From: Pyrenochaeta sp. MPI-SDFR-AT-0127 | Lineage: Eukaryota; Ascomycota; Dothideomycetes; Pleosporales; Cucurbitariaceae | Assembly (NCBI GenBank): GCA_020747015.1 | Contig: JAGTJM010000179.1 | Span: forward strand, 1 to 10,561 | Direction of reading: 5' to 3' | DNA length: 10,561 nucleotides | Part shown: in pieces, positions 1-7,707 of the stretch | How positions within the stretch are numbered: the first letter of the stretch is position 1 | Layout: every line of letters starts with the position of its first letter | The notes under the pieces: generated by a model | Database searches by the model: none | The model's input: the letters and a program-made list of their open reading frames with translations, nothing else | Told to the model about the DNA's origin: nothing | Position numbers and translations under genes: made by a program

Positions 1-2084
1 TCTTCTAACTGTTTGATAGCCTCTCCATCCATAAGTCCATGGGCATAACATTCTCCGACTAACTTATATACATTTCGACCATATTGCCTCAGAACAAGTG
101 GGCAGAGCGATCCAACCACTACAAAGAGAGTATCTCCTGGTTGCGTCTGGGCCGTTCCAATCCCCTGGTGTCCGGAATTTGTTACGAAATGTCGGCGCAT
201 GTGACAAACGCTGCTAGCAACTTCGTGGTTACGCTGCTGACGCAGTGCATACTTTCTGTTCGCTGTAACCATCCGGAAGAACCGGTTCATAGCATCATGT
301 CCATCAAAGTGGGTGCCATCTGTTGTTTCGAGCATGCGCTGAAAGACAGCTTTTGGCGAGTTGTCCGTGCGCAGGGTCGTCAAGGCTTGCGAGGCCGTGA
401 GCGTGAGGATACAGGCTTCTTTCGCGGACACCCCTGTAGGGCCGTAGATGTCGCGGTCTTGACCATGGTGATTAAGAATTTGCTGTACAATAGGAGGTGC
501 TGCGTCATTGAATTGTGATGAGTGCATGATGTCAGAGACTTGAGTTATCGCACCAATTTGAAGCGCACATAATGACAGCTGCCCGTTCTCTATGGAAGGA
601 GAGAATTTTTGAGGAAATCCATGAGGCGAGTCTGCTGCATAGGGATCGGTAGTGAATGATGACAAAATGCTTTTTGTGCCAGTGTGTCGTTGCCATTGAG
701 GGATCCATGATGGCTCGGATTCGTCAATAGTATCCCCGTCATGATGAACATAGGAGAGGAAGTCGACCCTCTGAAAGTTTTCTACAGTTCGAGTAGCGAC
801 TAGCCTGTTTATTTCTGCAATACTCCTTTGATAATCTGCATTCATGCTCAGCAGTGTCGAGGGCGTCGTTGACAGCCAGGTGGGCTGTGAAAGCCATTTA
901 TAGATCGAGCGTAAAGTGTCCCAGGATAGCCGAACGCCACCCTCGGGCGGTACATATGTAAACCACTGAACTGGAGCTGCTGCAGCGGTACTAGATAGTA
1001 TTTTTACGATATATGCTGAAAGTCGGCTTCCAGAAATGTAGAATACTGCTTCCCTGAGAATGAACCAAGGAAACCAATTGCCAGGTATAATGAATCTCAA
1101 CATGACCCAAAAGGCAACAGTGAGGATATGTCTCATTAGAGACAGTCCGGGCTGGTAATACCGCTGAAACACATCGTAATAATTGCTTCTTATCGCTAGT
1201 GGCTGGTTGAGCAAGGCATTGACCTTATCCCGAGGATCAGTCGCGTTGAAGTTGCGGGCTGACTGAAAAACGGCCAGGTGTGGAACACGAGAGTCAACCT
1301 TGAAATCTTGTCCACACATAAAAAGTGCGTTACGTGGACCATGGGTAGTGCTGTGTCGCACAATGGAAGCGCCTTGTGGTTGGGAGACTATCCAAGCTGC
1401 TGCCAACCCGATATTGTTCCATGGACGTTCATGATCACCAATCATGACTTGAGCAATCTGGGCATTGCCGACTTCTTGGATGACCCACACACGCTCAAAC
1501 CAAGGCCTATCAAAGAAAGCGGCTAAGGCTAGCGCCGCTTGTTTAATCTGGGTGCTGTCGAGATGTACTGTTTCGGCAGACTTGACAAAGTCCTCGGGAA
1601 AGTAATAGTTGCGATTAAAATTGGCTACATCCGTAACCAACCTAGCTCGACACCGTCCCGCTATCTGATCAATGAGAGTGAGCGCCGCATTTGTCTGTTT
1701 ATCCGGGTGTCCAAGCCAGATGAGCACTTTTCTCGCATTACGATATATCACTCTCATTAATGCGATCTGGTGTTGTTTCTCTTTGTCATTTTCCTGATCA
1801 ATGCAGATAGCATCAACCCAGAGTAGACGTTTTGATGAGGATAGACGCAAGCGACAGAGAGCCTCCTTCAAATTTTGCGTGATGGAGAATGCATTTCCGT
1901 CGCACAATATTTGATATTCAACAGCTCTTGAGCCCCACACATATGATAATGCCTCATAAGGTGGAGCCCTGTCGACATCCGCGGGGAATAAACGGCATTG
2001 AATGGGGTCATGGTCGTTCCCAGGTTGTAGCTCAAGGAGGCGTATTCTGTTGTCTCCTCCCAACGGCAGGTAATGCTGAACCAT
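1..2084 (-). CDS. HET-domain (heterokaryon incompatibility) protein 1, C-terminus cut by window edge
   Basis: One uninterrupted minus-strand frame of 694 codons, open at the window edge. The ATG at 2084-2082 has A at -3 and G at +4 (CACAATGG), and an in-frame TAG lies about 70 nt upstream, so the start is well supported. The three HET blocks are clear: YEALSYVWG (residues 43-51), LLWVDAICIDQEN (87-99) followed by KHQI-like residues to 107, and RPWFERVWVIQE (193-204). DPRDKVNALL (283-292) is the usual post-domain motif. The far end (GDTLFVVVG at 650-658, then YKLVGECYAHGLMDGEA at 673-689) is the standard C-terminal signature of these proteins, so only a few residues should be missing. A hydrophobic stretch at about 316-348 could be a membrane-associated or buried helix. 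HET proteins are known to trigger programmed cell death on contact of incompatible strains; the partner of this one is unknown. No intron is needed. Confidence 0.93.
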   Translation of the reverse strand, partial: MVQHYLPLGGDNRIRLLELQPGNDHDPIQCRLFPADVDRAPPYEALSYVWGSRAVEYQILCDGNAFSITQNLKEALCRLRLSSSKRLLWVDAICIDQENDKEKQHQIALMRVIYRNARKVLIWLGHPDKQTNAALTLIDQIAGRCRARLVTDVANFNRNYYFPEDFVKSAETVHLDSTQIKQAALALAAFFDRPWFERVWVIQEVGNAQIAQVMIGDHERPWNNIGLAAAWIVSQPQGASIVRHSTTHGPRNALFMCGQDFKVDSRVPHLAVFQSARNFNATDPRDKVNALLNQPLAIRSNYYDVFQRYYQPGLSLMRHILTVAFWVMLRFIIPGNWFPWFILREAVFYISGSRLSAYIVKILSSTAAAAPVQWFTYVPPEGGVRLSWDTLRSIYKWLSQPTWLSTTPSTLLSMNADYQRSIAEINRLVATRTVENFQRVDFLSYVHHDGDTIDESEPSWIPQWQRHTGTKSILSSFTTDPYAADSPHGFPQKFSPSIENGQLSLCALQIGAITQVSDIMHSSQFNDAAPPIVQQILNHHGQDRDIYGPTGVSAKEACILTLTASQALTTLRTDNSPKAVFQRMLETTDGTHFDGHDAMNRFFRMVTANRKYALRQQRNHEVASSVCHMRRHFVTNSGHQGIGTAQTQPGDTLFVVVGSLCPLVLRQYGRNVYKLVGECYAHGLMDGEAIKQLE

Positions 2085-2280
2085 TGTGGAGTTGCGCGTG
2101 ATGCAGCTTGTCAGGGATTGTAGAGTATGGTAAAGAACTGCAATTTGATGCGTCTAACACTAATATGATGGTTGGGATCGAATGATCGCTTTGAAAGGAA
2201 TTTGGTGCTTGACTTGCCTCGCAAATTCAAACTGACTCTCTAGAAATGGGTGCCTAACGGGGACACGGGCTCATCAGCCG

Positions 2281-2290
2281 CACACGTGTG
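2281..2290. promoter_or_regulatory. Perfect 10-bp palindrome with E-box core (CACACGTGTG)
   Basis: CACACGTGTG is a perfect inverted repeat containing CACGTG, the core bound by bHLH transcription factors. It lies about 200 bp upstream of the HET gene 1 start codon, a reasonable promoter distance. Only the palindrome is observed; binding and role are inferred, and one such site can occur by chance. Confidence 0.3.
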
Positions 2291-2403
2291 GGGCTCCGCT
2301 TATCTAAGAGTTCTTCAGCCTTTCATACCCCAGAAAATCAGTCTGCACCGAACAATATCCAGCGACCGAAAGCGCTATCTATCGAGTCGCCACGGCATCA
2401 AAC

Positions 2404-2559
2404 ATGGCTTTCGCATTTACTCCCTTCTTTACTCACTGTTTTTCAAGAAACCACCACTCGAAGCCTGTACCATTTGGATCGATTGTGGGACCACTCTTTG
2501 TCTTCAATTTGATGCCCTTTTCAAGTTATTTCAGCACAAACTATCTGCTTTCAAATTGA
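2404..2559 (+). CDS. Possible small ORF, 51 residues, unrecognised
   Basis: An ATG in a good context (AAACATGG, A at -3 and G at +4) opens 51 codons ending in TGA. The product is rich in Phe, Ser and Pro (starts MAFAFTPFFTHCF) with a hydrophobic middle, but it has no clear signal peptide and no known domain. It lies in an otherwise gene-free gap. The good start context is the only reason to list it; a chance frame is more likely. Confidence 0.12.
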   Translation: MAFAFTPFFTHCFSRNHHSKPVPFGSIVGPLFVFNLMPFSSYFSTNYLLSN

Positions 2560-3043
2560 CTGCCTTCAGGGTATGGGAACAATTCTGGTTTAGTTTGAAT
2601 CAATTGTCAGGTGATCCATTCATTTAAGCAGCCTCAACAGGCCTACACAGTACAACTGTAGAGAGAGATACATGATTCATATGGCAGGTTCCTTCAATTT
2701 TGCTTGCAAGAACAATGTACGTTTTCGTTTCTGTCAGAGGGTTGGCGTGATGAAAATTTGCTCGGTGAACGCTTCTGGCCCCCAGGCACTGGACGGGATT
2801 CTTGCTCCCAATTGTGTCCAGCTCCCGCTCTAAGCGGCGATCCGGCGACGCCACTTTGCTCACCTAAACTCCCATTCAAGCTTACCCTTATCTCGCATTT
2901 CTCACAACGCTCTACGTGACCTCACCATTGATTTCAATTTATTCCTATCATTTATTCCCTACAGTGATCTTTAGCTAACTTTCAGCCGCCCACAACTAGT
3001 CCTACACCCGAATCCCATGCTGCCAGCCCGGAACCAAACTTGA

Positions 3044-4113
3044 AAAAGTTTCGGAGAGGACGCCATCAGTACTTCATCAGAGACAGTGACCCAAAACAGA
3101 GGACCATCAGCACGCATCCAATTTAGCCCGTCTACCTCATTCCCCCATGCCGGGAAACAGGTAGCCGAGTCGTTCACGTTGAATCGGAGGCAGAGCATAG
3201 CATTTCGGCTACCACCTTGATCGCGTGGAACGGGGCGAAAGAGAAACCTCTCAGCCCTATCAGTTCGTCGGCGGAGAGGGTGGTACTGGAAAGTCAGTTG
3301 AATCCCCTGATCAGGTTGCCTATTGGCAGGAGCGCCACAGAGACTGCCTGGAAGGCAGTCAGTGGCGCTAGGCAGATAGAGGAGCTCCTACAACTATAAA
3401 GTAGTTGTAGATCTCATAGATAGAAAATCATCACGCTTGTTCTTAGTTTAGAGCTTCAACTAAGTCTCGAGTGATTGAAGCGCTTGTCGCGCTTTTTGCG
3501 AGCAAAGGAATGCGGCATTGCTTGCTCGTGACGGCAACTTCTGGAACCGCAACCGCAAGGATCAGCGGTATCACGATTCACTCGGCTTGCAACTTCCCAG
3601 TAGATAGCTCTTGGACAGCTTCCAATAGAGGCTCGGTTCAGTTCGGGGCGGCTGCTTCAACGGGTCTTCGCGTAGATGGGAAGAGCAGAATGGACTGGCA
3701 GGAGAAATACATGCTAATCATCGATGAGATCAGCATGCTAGGAGCCAGAACCCTACACGCCGTGAACCAGCAGCTGTGTCTTTTTCATAGCCGTACAGAG
3801 GACTTCAAAGGAATCCCAATAGTCCTTTGGCCTGAGGACCCCTATTAATTCTGGTTAGTATAGGAGAGGAGTACCTTGGTCCCCAGTGGCGACTTCCTTT
3901 GGGATGGAGGGAAAACATTCGGGGTCGAGCAGAGATACGAGCACGACAGAGCACATATTCTCTAGAAGATGTTCACAACGGTCGTGATGCTGCGTGAACA
4001 GGTCCATGCCGCGGGCGATGTACAACTGCAGCGGTTGCTGGCGCGGATTGGACAAGGCGTGGCAGACCGACCGACGTGGACAAATGTGCTACCGAGAGGG
4101 GACACGGAATTTA
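3044..4113 (+). pseudogene. Decayed Helitron-type PIF1 helicase, C-terminal part
   Basis: Pieces of one PIF1-family (SF1) helicase line up on the plus strand. Frame 2 (about 3044-3217) ends in FTLNRRQSIAFRL. Frame 3 then gives FVGGEGGTGKS, the Walker A loop (to 3295), and after a 171-nt interruption resumes at 3465 with SRVIEALVALFASKG. LLVTATSGTA follows, then Walker B MLIIDEISMLG (3711-3743). From 3822 the frame reads VLWPEDPY*FWLV*ERS, where the family has a GDF-x-Q-F-x-P-V type motif. It then continues through VEQRYEHDRAHIL*KMFTTVVML and LQRLLARIGQGVAD. Past about 4065 it breaks into other frames (CYREG near 4087-4101). Defects are one frameshift near 3205-3218, stops at 3849, 3861 and 3963, and the insertion. 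The N-terminal HUH Rep part expected of a full Helitron was not found upstream. The family assignment rests on recalled motifs. Confidence 0.85.
3296..3461. mobile_element. 166-bp MITE-like insertion in the helicase Walker A loop
   Basis: The element begins AGTTGAA and ends TTCAACT, a 7-bp terminal inverted repeat. It is flanked by AAGTC on both sides (3291-3295 and 3462-3466), a 5-bp target duplication. Removing the element and one AAGTC restores GGA AAG TCT CGA, joining GTGKS to RVIEAL in frame, which fixes the borders. It has no coding capacity but much internal symmetry: palindrome CCTGATCAGG (3306-3315); arms 3331-3349 and 3353-3369 pairing as two 8-bp stems around a small internal loop; palindrome AGGAGCTCCT (3380-3389); and a 9-bp perfect hairpin with a 5-nt loop (3388-3410). 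The superfamily is unassigned; 5-bp duplications are unusual for the common TIR families. Confidence 0.75.
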
Positions 4114-4416
4114 CGCATATCAATATCTGGGTTTACCTAAACGTATCCGCCGCCTATTGGCACGTGTTTCGACGGTGGCCATACCTGCAATCCATTAGTG
4201 GGATTGAGGATAATTAGTTAGCCGATGAAACGGTCCTCACGCTGATTGGTCCACTAGCTAGCCTGACTAATTAGCTGAAGACGCCATCTGAACCGTCAAT
4301 CAGCTCACCCCTCCATCACGTTCCATGCCTCGACATTCCGGCATTTTGTGTCTTTCACTCTATCAGTTCGGATCTGTTTGTTCGACATTGTCTCGACATT
4401 GTTCCAATCCCTCTAC
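4114..4416. other. Spacer between helicase relic and HET gene 2; presumed promoter and leader
   Basis: No coding sequence is recognisable here. The last 90 bases are pyrimidine-rich, as is common in fungal 5' leaders. The octamer TCGACATT occurs three times (4330-4337, 4382-4389, 4393-4400), the last two as an 11-bp tandem step directly before the HET start codon. Whether the octamer is regulatory is unknown. Confidence 0.45.
4241..4304. repeat. Possible 64-bp terminal-inverted-repeat element or inverted repeat
   Basis: GCTGATTG at 4241-4248 is the exact inverse of CAATCAGC at 4297-4304, and both are flanked by TCAC (4237-4240 and 4305-4308). This arrangement resembles a tiny TIR element with a 4-bp duplication. 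A second, partly overlapping symmetry exists (TAATTAGT near 4211-4218 against ACTAATTA near 4266-4273). Both are short enough to arise by chance. Confidence 0.25.
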
Positions 4417-6222
4417 ATGGCAAATGTCCGGCGATTGCTACAAGAGCAGGGCAAACCGTACCTGATCTTCACCAATCCAGCAGCCGAGAAGCTTGCCCCG
4501 GACTTATTCAGCGGTGAAGACTCGTCAAAGGAGCCCCAAACGACGGTTTTGCCTTCCGATTGGTCGCCGAAGACTTTCGCATACATACCGCTTGCAGGAC
4601 TTGAGCATAATCTTCGGCTCCTTCATCTTCACCCTGGAGAACACGATGACCCTATCATCTGCTCTATAAAGGTCAAAGGCTTCTATAACGATAGATGGCC
4701 TGCGTACAATGCTCTTTCATACCAGTGGGGCGAGCCAACGCCGACACAGCCCATCAATGTTCTCAACGGCGGAGTTCTGAATGTCCGTTCCAACCTCTAT
4801 GATGCGCTTGTTCAGCTTCGATCGAGGTACGAAGATAAAATCTTCTGGATAGATGCAGTTTGTATCAACCAAGAGGACCTTGTAGAGAAGAGTCATCAAA
4901 TCAGACTGATGGGCAAGATCTACTCTCGAGCAACGAACGTGATTACATGGCTAGGCAAAGCTAGCGAGGATAGCGATGCCGCCATGGAATATTTGGCTCA
5001 GTATGCAGCCCTCATGGGATATCCTAATCCAAATTCGAAGATACCACCGCCGTCAGATGAGCAAGTCGTCGCTTTGAACAGGCTGTTCGAACGCGGATAT
5101 TGGAACAGAGCGTGGATAATCCAGGAGATTGCAAGTTGTGGGCCGCGCGGCTACATATTTTGCGGTAGCAAATGGATCTATTGGGAATGTGTTGACTGGT
5201 TTCGGATTGAGCAAGAGCGCGGACGACAGGACACGATTGACGGAAGAATGGGTGTCAATGCTGTCAACGAACAGGTTTACAGCATTTTATCGAGTAGCAA
5301 GTACCGCGAGCTCACGCGTGACGGCGCAGCGTACTCCAATTTAATCGATTTGCTTCGCCTCGCGCGACAACGGGATGCAACCTTCCCTGTGGACAAAATT
5401 TATGGAATTTTGGGTCTCACTGGCGACCACATTCAAGAAAAGATTGTGCCAGACTACACCAAACTTGTGCGAGATGTCATACTCCACACAACAAGAACGG
5501 CGCTTGAAGAAATGCTACCGGGTGACCAGATGAGCTTGCTATGCGACGCTGCACACAGTAGAAGCGACCTGCCGTCATGGTGCCCTGACTGGACGGAACT
5601 TGGCGTGCAAAATGGCTTTCGATACGATGCGTACAGTGCGTCGGCTAGATCCGCTCCGAAGTTCAAGTTGCACGATGAGATTTTAGAGTTGACCGTCGTC
5701 ATCGCGGATCGCATCTTCGATAGTAGCGATCAAGTTTTCGATGGTAACAATTGGGATGCGATCGATGAGATGGAGCTAATTGCCGAGAATGTCATCACAA
5801 TCATGTCAAGAGGCGAAGAGGGGCCTACACCCGTCAAGCAGCAGAGCGAGGAACAGAAAACTTTGCGACAATTGGGTCTGATGCTGTCGGGGGAGGAACG
5901 ATTCAAGGAGTCGTTCTATCGAACCTTGTGTGCAGACGTGGACTCCAACGGCGAGCGTGGCAGAGCCTCGCTGGAGTACGGCAAGTTTCTAGAGCAATAT
6001 CGCAAGGCTGCCAGGTCAGCCAATGTCAGCAGATGCGATTCTCGCTCCGAGCTCTTTTCACGCTTGTTATGCGAAGCTTTCTCCGCAATGATTGGGAGGC
6101 GGTTCTTTGTGATTGAGAAGAAGTTCATGGGCATCGGGCCTGCGGAGCTTAGACCTGGGGACTATATCGTGGTCGTGCTTGGAGCAAAGATGCCGTTCGT
6201 CATTCGTCATGAGGCAGATTGA
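4417..6222 (+). CDS. HET-domain (heterokaryon incompatibility) protein 2, tail frameshifted
   Basis: A single plus-strand frame of 601 codons from ATG 4417. The frame is open upstream to a GTG at 4348, but no earlier in-frame ATG exists. HET blocks: LRLLHLHPGEHDDPI (66-80), YNALSYQWG (97-105), IFWIDAVCINQED (142-154), YSRATNVITWLG (169-180), YWNRAWIIQEIA (228-239). FPVDKIYGILGL (323-334) is the typical downstream motif and DLPSWCPDW (384-392) another. The C-terminal block starts normally (GDYIVVVLGAKMPFVIR, 581-597) but stops four residues later. The expected final segment follows in the +1 frame to 6331 (separate entry). The protein likely works in allorecognition or cell death, like HET gene 1, from which it is divergently oriented and clearly distinct in sequence. 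The frameshift may be a real mutation or a sequencing or assembly error; if real, function could be reduced. Confidence 0.9.
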   Translation: MANVRRLLQEQGKPYLIFTNPAAEKLAPDLFSGEDSSKEPQTTVLPSDWSPKTFAYIPLAGLEHNLRLLHLHPGEHDDPIICSIKVKGFYNDRWPAYNALSYQWGEPTPTQPINVLNGGVLNVRSNLYDALVQLRSRYEDKIFWIDAVCINQEDLVEKSHQIRLMGKIYSRATNVITWLGKASEDSDAAMEYLAQYAALMGYPNPNSKIPPPSDEQVVALNRLFERGYWNRAWIIQEIASCGPRGYIFCGSKWIYWECVDWFRIEQERGRQDTIDGRMGVNAVNEQVYSILSSSKYRELTRDGAAYSNLIDLLRLARQRDATFPVDKIYGILGLTGDHIQEKIVPDYTKLVRDVILHTTRTALEEMLPGDQMSLLCDAAHSRSDLPSWCPDWTELGVQNGFRYDAYSASARSAPKFKLHDEILELTVVIADRIFDSSDQVFDGNNWDAIDEMELIAENVITIMSRGEEGPTPVKQQSEEQKTLRQLGLMLSGEERFKESFYRTLCADVDSNGERGRASLEYGKFLEQYRKAARSANVSRCDSRSELFSRLLCEAFSAMIGRRFFVIEKKFMGIGPAELRPGDYIVVVLGAKMPFVIRHEAD

Positions 6223-6331
6223 AGGTCTGACGTTCAAGCTCATTGGCCCAGCTTATGTGGATGCAATTATGGATGGACAGGTCATTGGGGCCGGAAAGAA
6301 TGTAATGGTGCATGATATAAAAATTGTGTGA
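6223..6331 (+). pseudogene. Displaced C-terminal tail of HET protein 2 (+1 frame)
   Basis: Read one frame off the main HET frame, the bases directly after the stop encode FKLIGPAYVDAIMDGQVIG and end at TGA 6329-6331. This matches the conserved HET tail, seen in this same window in HET protein 1 as YKLVGECYAHGLMDGEA. The tail therefore belongs to the same gene. A one-base gain (or two-base loss) between about 6196 and 6222, in or near CATGAGGCAG, would explain the break. The nearest GT..AG pair that would bridge the frames (from about 6169 to GGCAG at 6217) would remove the conserved VVVLGAKMPFVIR segment, so an intron is a poor explanation. Confidence 0.8.
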
Positions 6332-7172
6332 GGGTGAGCTACGAGGCTCGTTTCAAATACCCCACTTATCGAGAGCTTCAATCAAAAATTAAAAAATTAA
6401 ACAGCCATGTTTTGACTTTTGCAGAAATTGCGAAAATTACCGGTGGACGGTGGCAAAATTTACCAGCAGAAGCCCAAGAAACCTGTCAACACCAAGCCAA
6501 CGCTGAGCGAGAGAAGTATTACGCGAAAATGGCAGAATACAGAAAGTCCTCTGAGCACGACGCATATCAAAAGTATCTCGTGGAGTTCAGGACGAAACAC
6601 ACCGCGGCACGCAAAGGTTCGTTGAACAACCGCTTTCCAGTATTTTGTGGCCTATGGTAACAGGTGCAGAAGACAAACATTCCAGGTCGGAGACCCAGAC
6701 AAGTACTTCGCCAAGTAGTACCCACGAGTACGGGGGCCGTTCGTCAGATAGTACAATCGGCTCAGATAATTTGAGTTCTTTTCCAATGGGGCACCGCCGA
6801 GCGGAACATTCTTACCCGTCAGAATCAACATCTCCGGTACCGTATTCTTTGACAGGACTGAACTCCCCTCGCATAGCTGATCATAGCTCGCCTGTATCTG
6901 CTTTGCGATGGTCTACTCTGCACCAAGAAGGAGGACCTTTCTTCCCATTTAGTAATGCTCCAAAGTTCTCCCAGGCTTTACTGTCACCGGTGCAAAGCCT
7001 CGAGCCAGCTTCTTCCACGCTTGATCAACTTGCTCAGTTTTCCTTCAACTATCCCATCGCAACCACCAATGTTGGTACCCAACTCTCTACCACTTTCGGA
7101 GAACAGCAGCCTGTACAGGCTTTTGGGGAGTTTCAGTACTTTATGCTAGGCCGGGTATGCAAATGCCCTTAG
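6316..7172 (+). CDS. HMG-box protein, 5' end missing or unresolved, one predicted intron
   Basis: From 6361 the plus strand encodes an HMG-box-like domain of about 80 residues. A weak first helix (PTYRELQSKIKKLNSHVL) is followed by well-kept LTFAEIAKITGGRWQNLP (from 6412), then REKYYAKMAEYRKSSEHDAY and KYLVEFRTKH (to about 6600). HMG boxes bend DNA through the minor groove. An intron of 47 nt (6617-6663) joins ..ARKG to a Ser/Thr/Pro-rich tail (AEDKHSRSETQTSTSPSS, later LNSPRIADHSSPVSA) of the type that follows the box in related fungal proteins. The frame opens after TGA 6313-6315, overlaps the HET tail and has no ATG before about 6528. Either exons further upstream are unrecognised or the 5' end has been lost. 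The 3' end could also splice at GTATGC (7155) to CAG (7214), ending at 7253. It may be a relic. Confidence 0.6.
6617..6663 (+). other. Predicted 47-nt intron in the HMG-box gene
   Basis: The donor is GTTCGT at 6617 and the acceptor is CAG at 6661-6663. Splicing joins G6616 to GT6664-6665 and moves frame 1 into the Ser/Thr-rich frame 3. A second in-frame acceptor, GCAG ending at 6669, would give a 53-nt intron and a product two residues shorter. That choice leaves a more normal distance from the branch-like GGTAAC (6656-6661). The donor is non-consensus at position 3. Confidence 0.5.
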
Positions 7173-7707
7173 CTTTCGGCACCCCTTCATAACGGATTTC
7201 GATCAATTAATCAGCTAAAACACCGCGTTCTCTCTCAAAAACATCCTATTTGAAACGATCCATGGATAAGATACCCAAATTTTCCTCCAGAGAATATCAG
7301 AAGCCATGTACTCGGCGCTACGTTATCAGGGCATGCTAAGATGGCCCTCATAAGCAGTTACTATATATTTTCTATTATCTCTATTCCATAGAGGGGGCCG
7401 GGGAACATGAAGCTGCGCTGACACATCAAGTCTGAGGAACAATAAATCTAAGTAAACTTAACTTCGATGTGTCATTATTTTCCGTGAGATATTATAAAGA
7501 TTTTTTTGGTGCTTTGCCGCTCATAGTGGTGTTCCTATAAACCAAGCAAGCGTCTATATCTTTCATGATCTTCATTAGGTACATGACCGCTTCACTTTTC
7601 TTATGTACGCGAGGCATCGAATTATCTCAATATATTCACGATTTGAGTGTTGTTTAAAGGTGAAATAGTCACTAATTCTTCCTTTGGCTGTCGTCCATTG
7701 TACTAAC
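7173..7707. other. Gene-poor spacer downstream of the HMG-box gene
   Basis: About 530 bp without a credible coding frame. It presumably carries the 3' end of the HMG-box transcript; AATAAA at 7441-7446 is a candidate polyadenylation signal about 270 bp after the stop. Base composition is moderately AT-rich but not RIP-like, since CpA and TpG are common. Confidence 0.5.

Larger units (their letters stand above)
2085..3043. other. Intergenic region upstream of HET gene 1, no convincing gene
   Basis: About 960 bp holding the presumed promoter of the minus-strand HET gene. Open frames here are short, mostly lack ATG, and show no recognisable domain on either strand. The right part (about 2860-2985) is pyrimidine-rich and contains GCTAACTTTCAG (2974-2985), which looks like a fungal branch site plus 3' splice site on the plus strand. 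No matching coding exon could be recognised downstream, where the sequence merges into the helicase relic. Confidence 0.6.

Noticed and set aside
84..518. Plus-strand open frame of 144 codons at the left end, plus others at 1278-1526, 1539-1760 and 1889-2101
   Set aside because: They lie opposite the minus-strand HET gene, which has all family motifs in one unbroken frame; their products show no domain.
2250..2627. Plus-strand frame of 125 codons upstream of HET gene 1
   Set aside because: It starts at GTG, has no known domain, and overlaps other chance frames in a region with no clear coding character.
2624..2919. Overlapping frames on both strands around 2624-2919
   Set aside because: None is a recognisable protein; starts are weak or non-ATG and the frames contradict each other.
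3296..3310. B-box-like start (AGTTGAATCCCC) suggesting a tRNA-derived SINE
   Set aside because: The match to the tRNA B box is incomplete, no A box precedes it, and no poly(A) or similar tail is seen.
3217..3399. Plus-strand 60-codon frame across the helicase P-loop
   Set aside because: It is the wrong frame for the Walker A loop and crosses into the inserted element.
3296..3461. Insertion as a non-autonomous Helitron (hairpins, Helitron host)
   Set aside because: Helitrons insert between A and T without target duplication and lack terminal inverted repeats; here a 5-bp duplication and inverted ends are present.
4348..4416. Upstream extension of HET protein 2 from a GTG at 4348
   Set aside because: Fungal nuclear genes normally start at ATG; the first in-frame ATG is 4417 and the HET domain lies well inside the protein.
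6326..6424. Intron fusing the HET tail to the HMG box
   Set aside because: Donors at 6326 or 6334 with acceptors at 6404 or 6424 do not give a matching phase, and the LTFAEIAK motif runs through the last acceptor.
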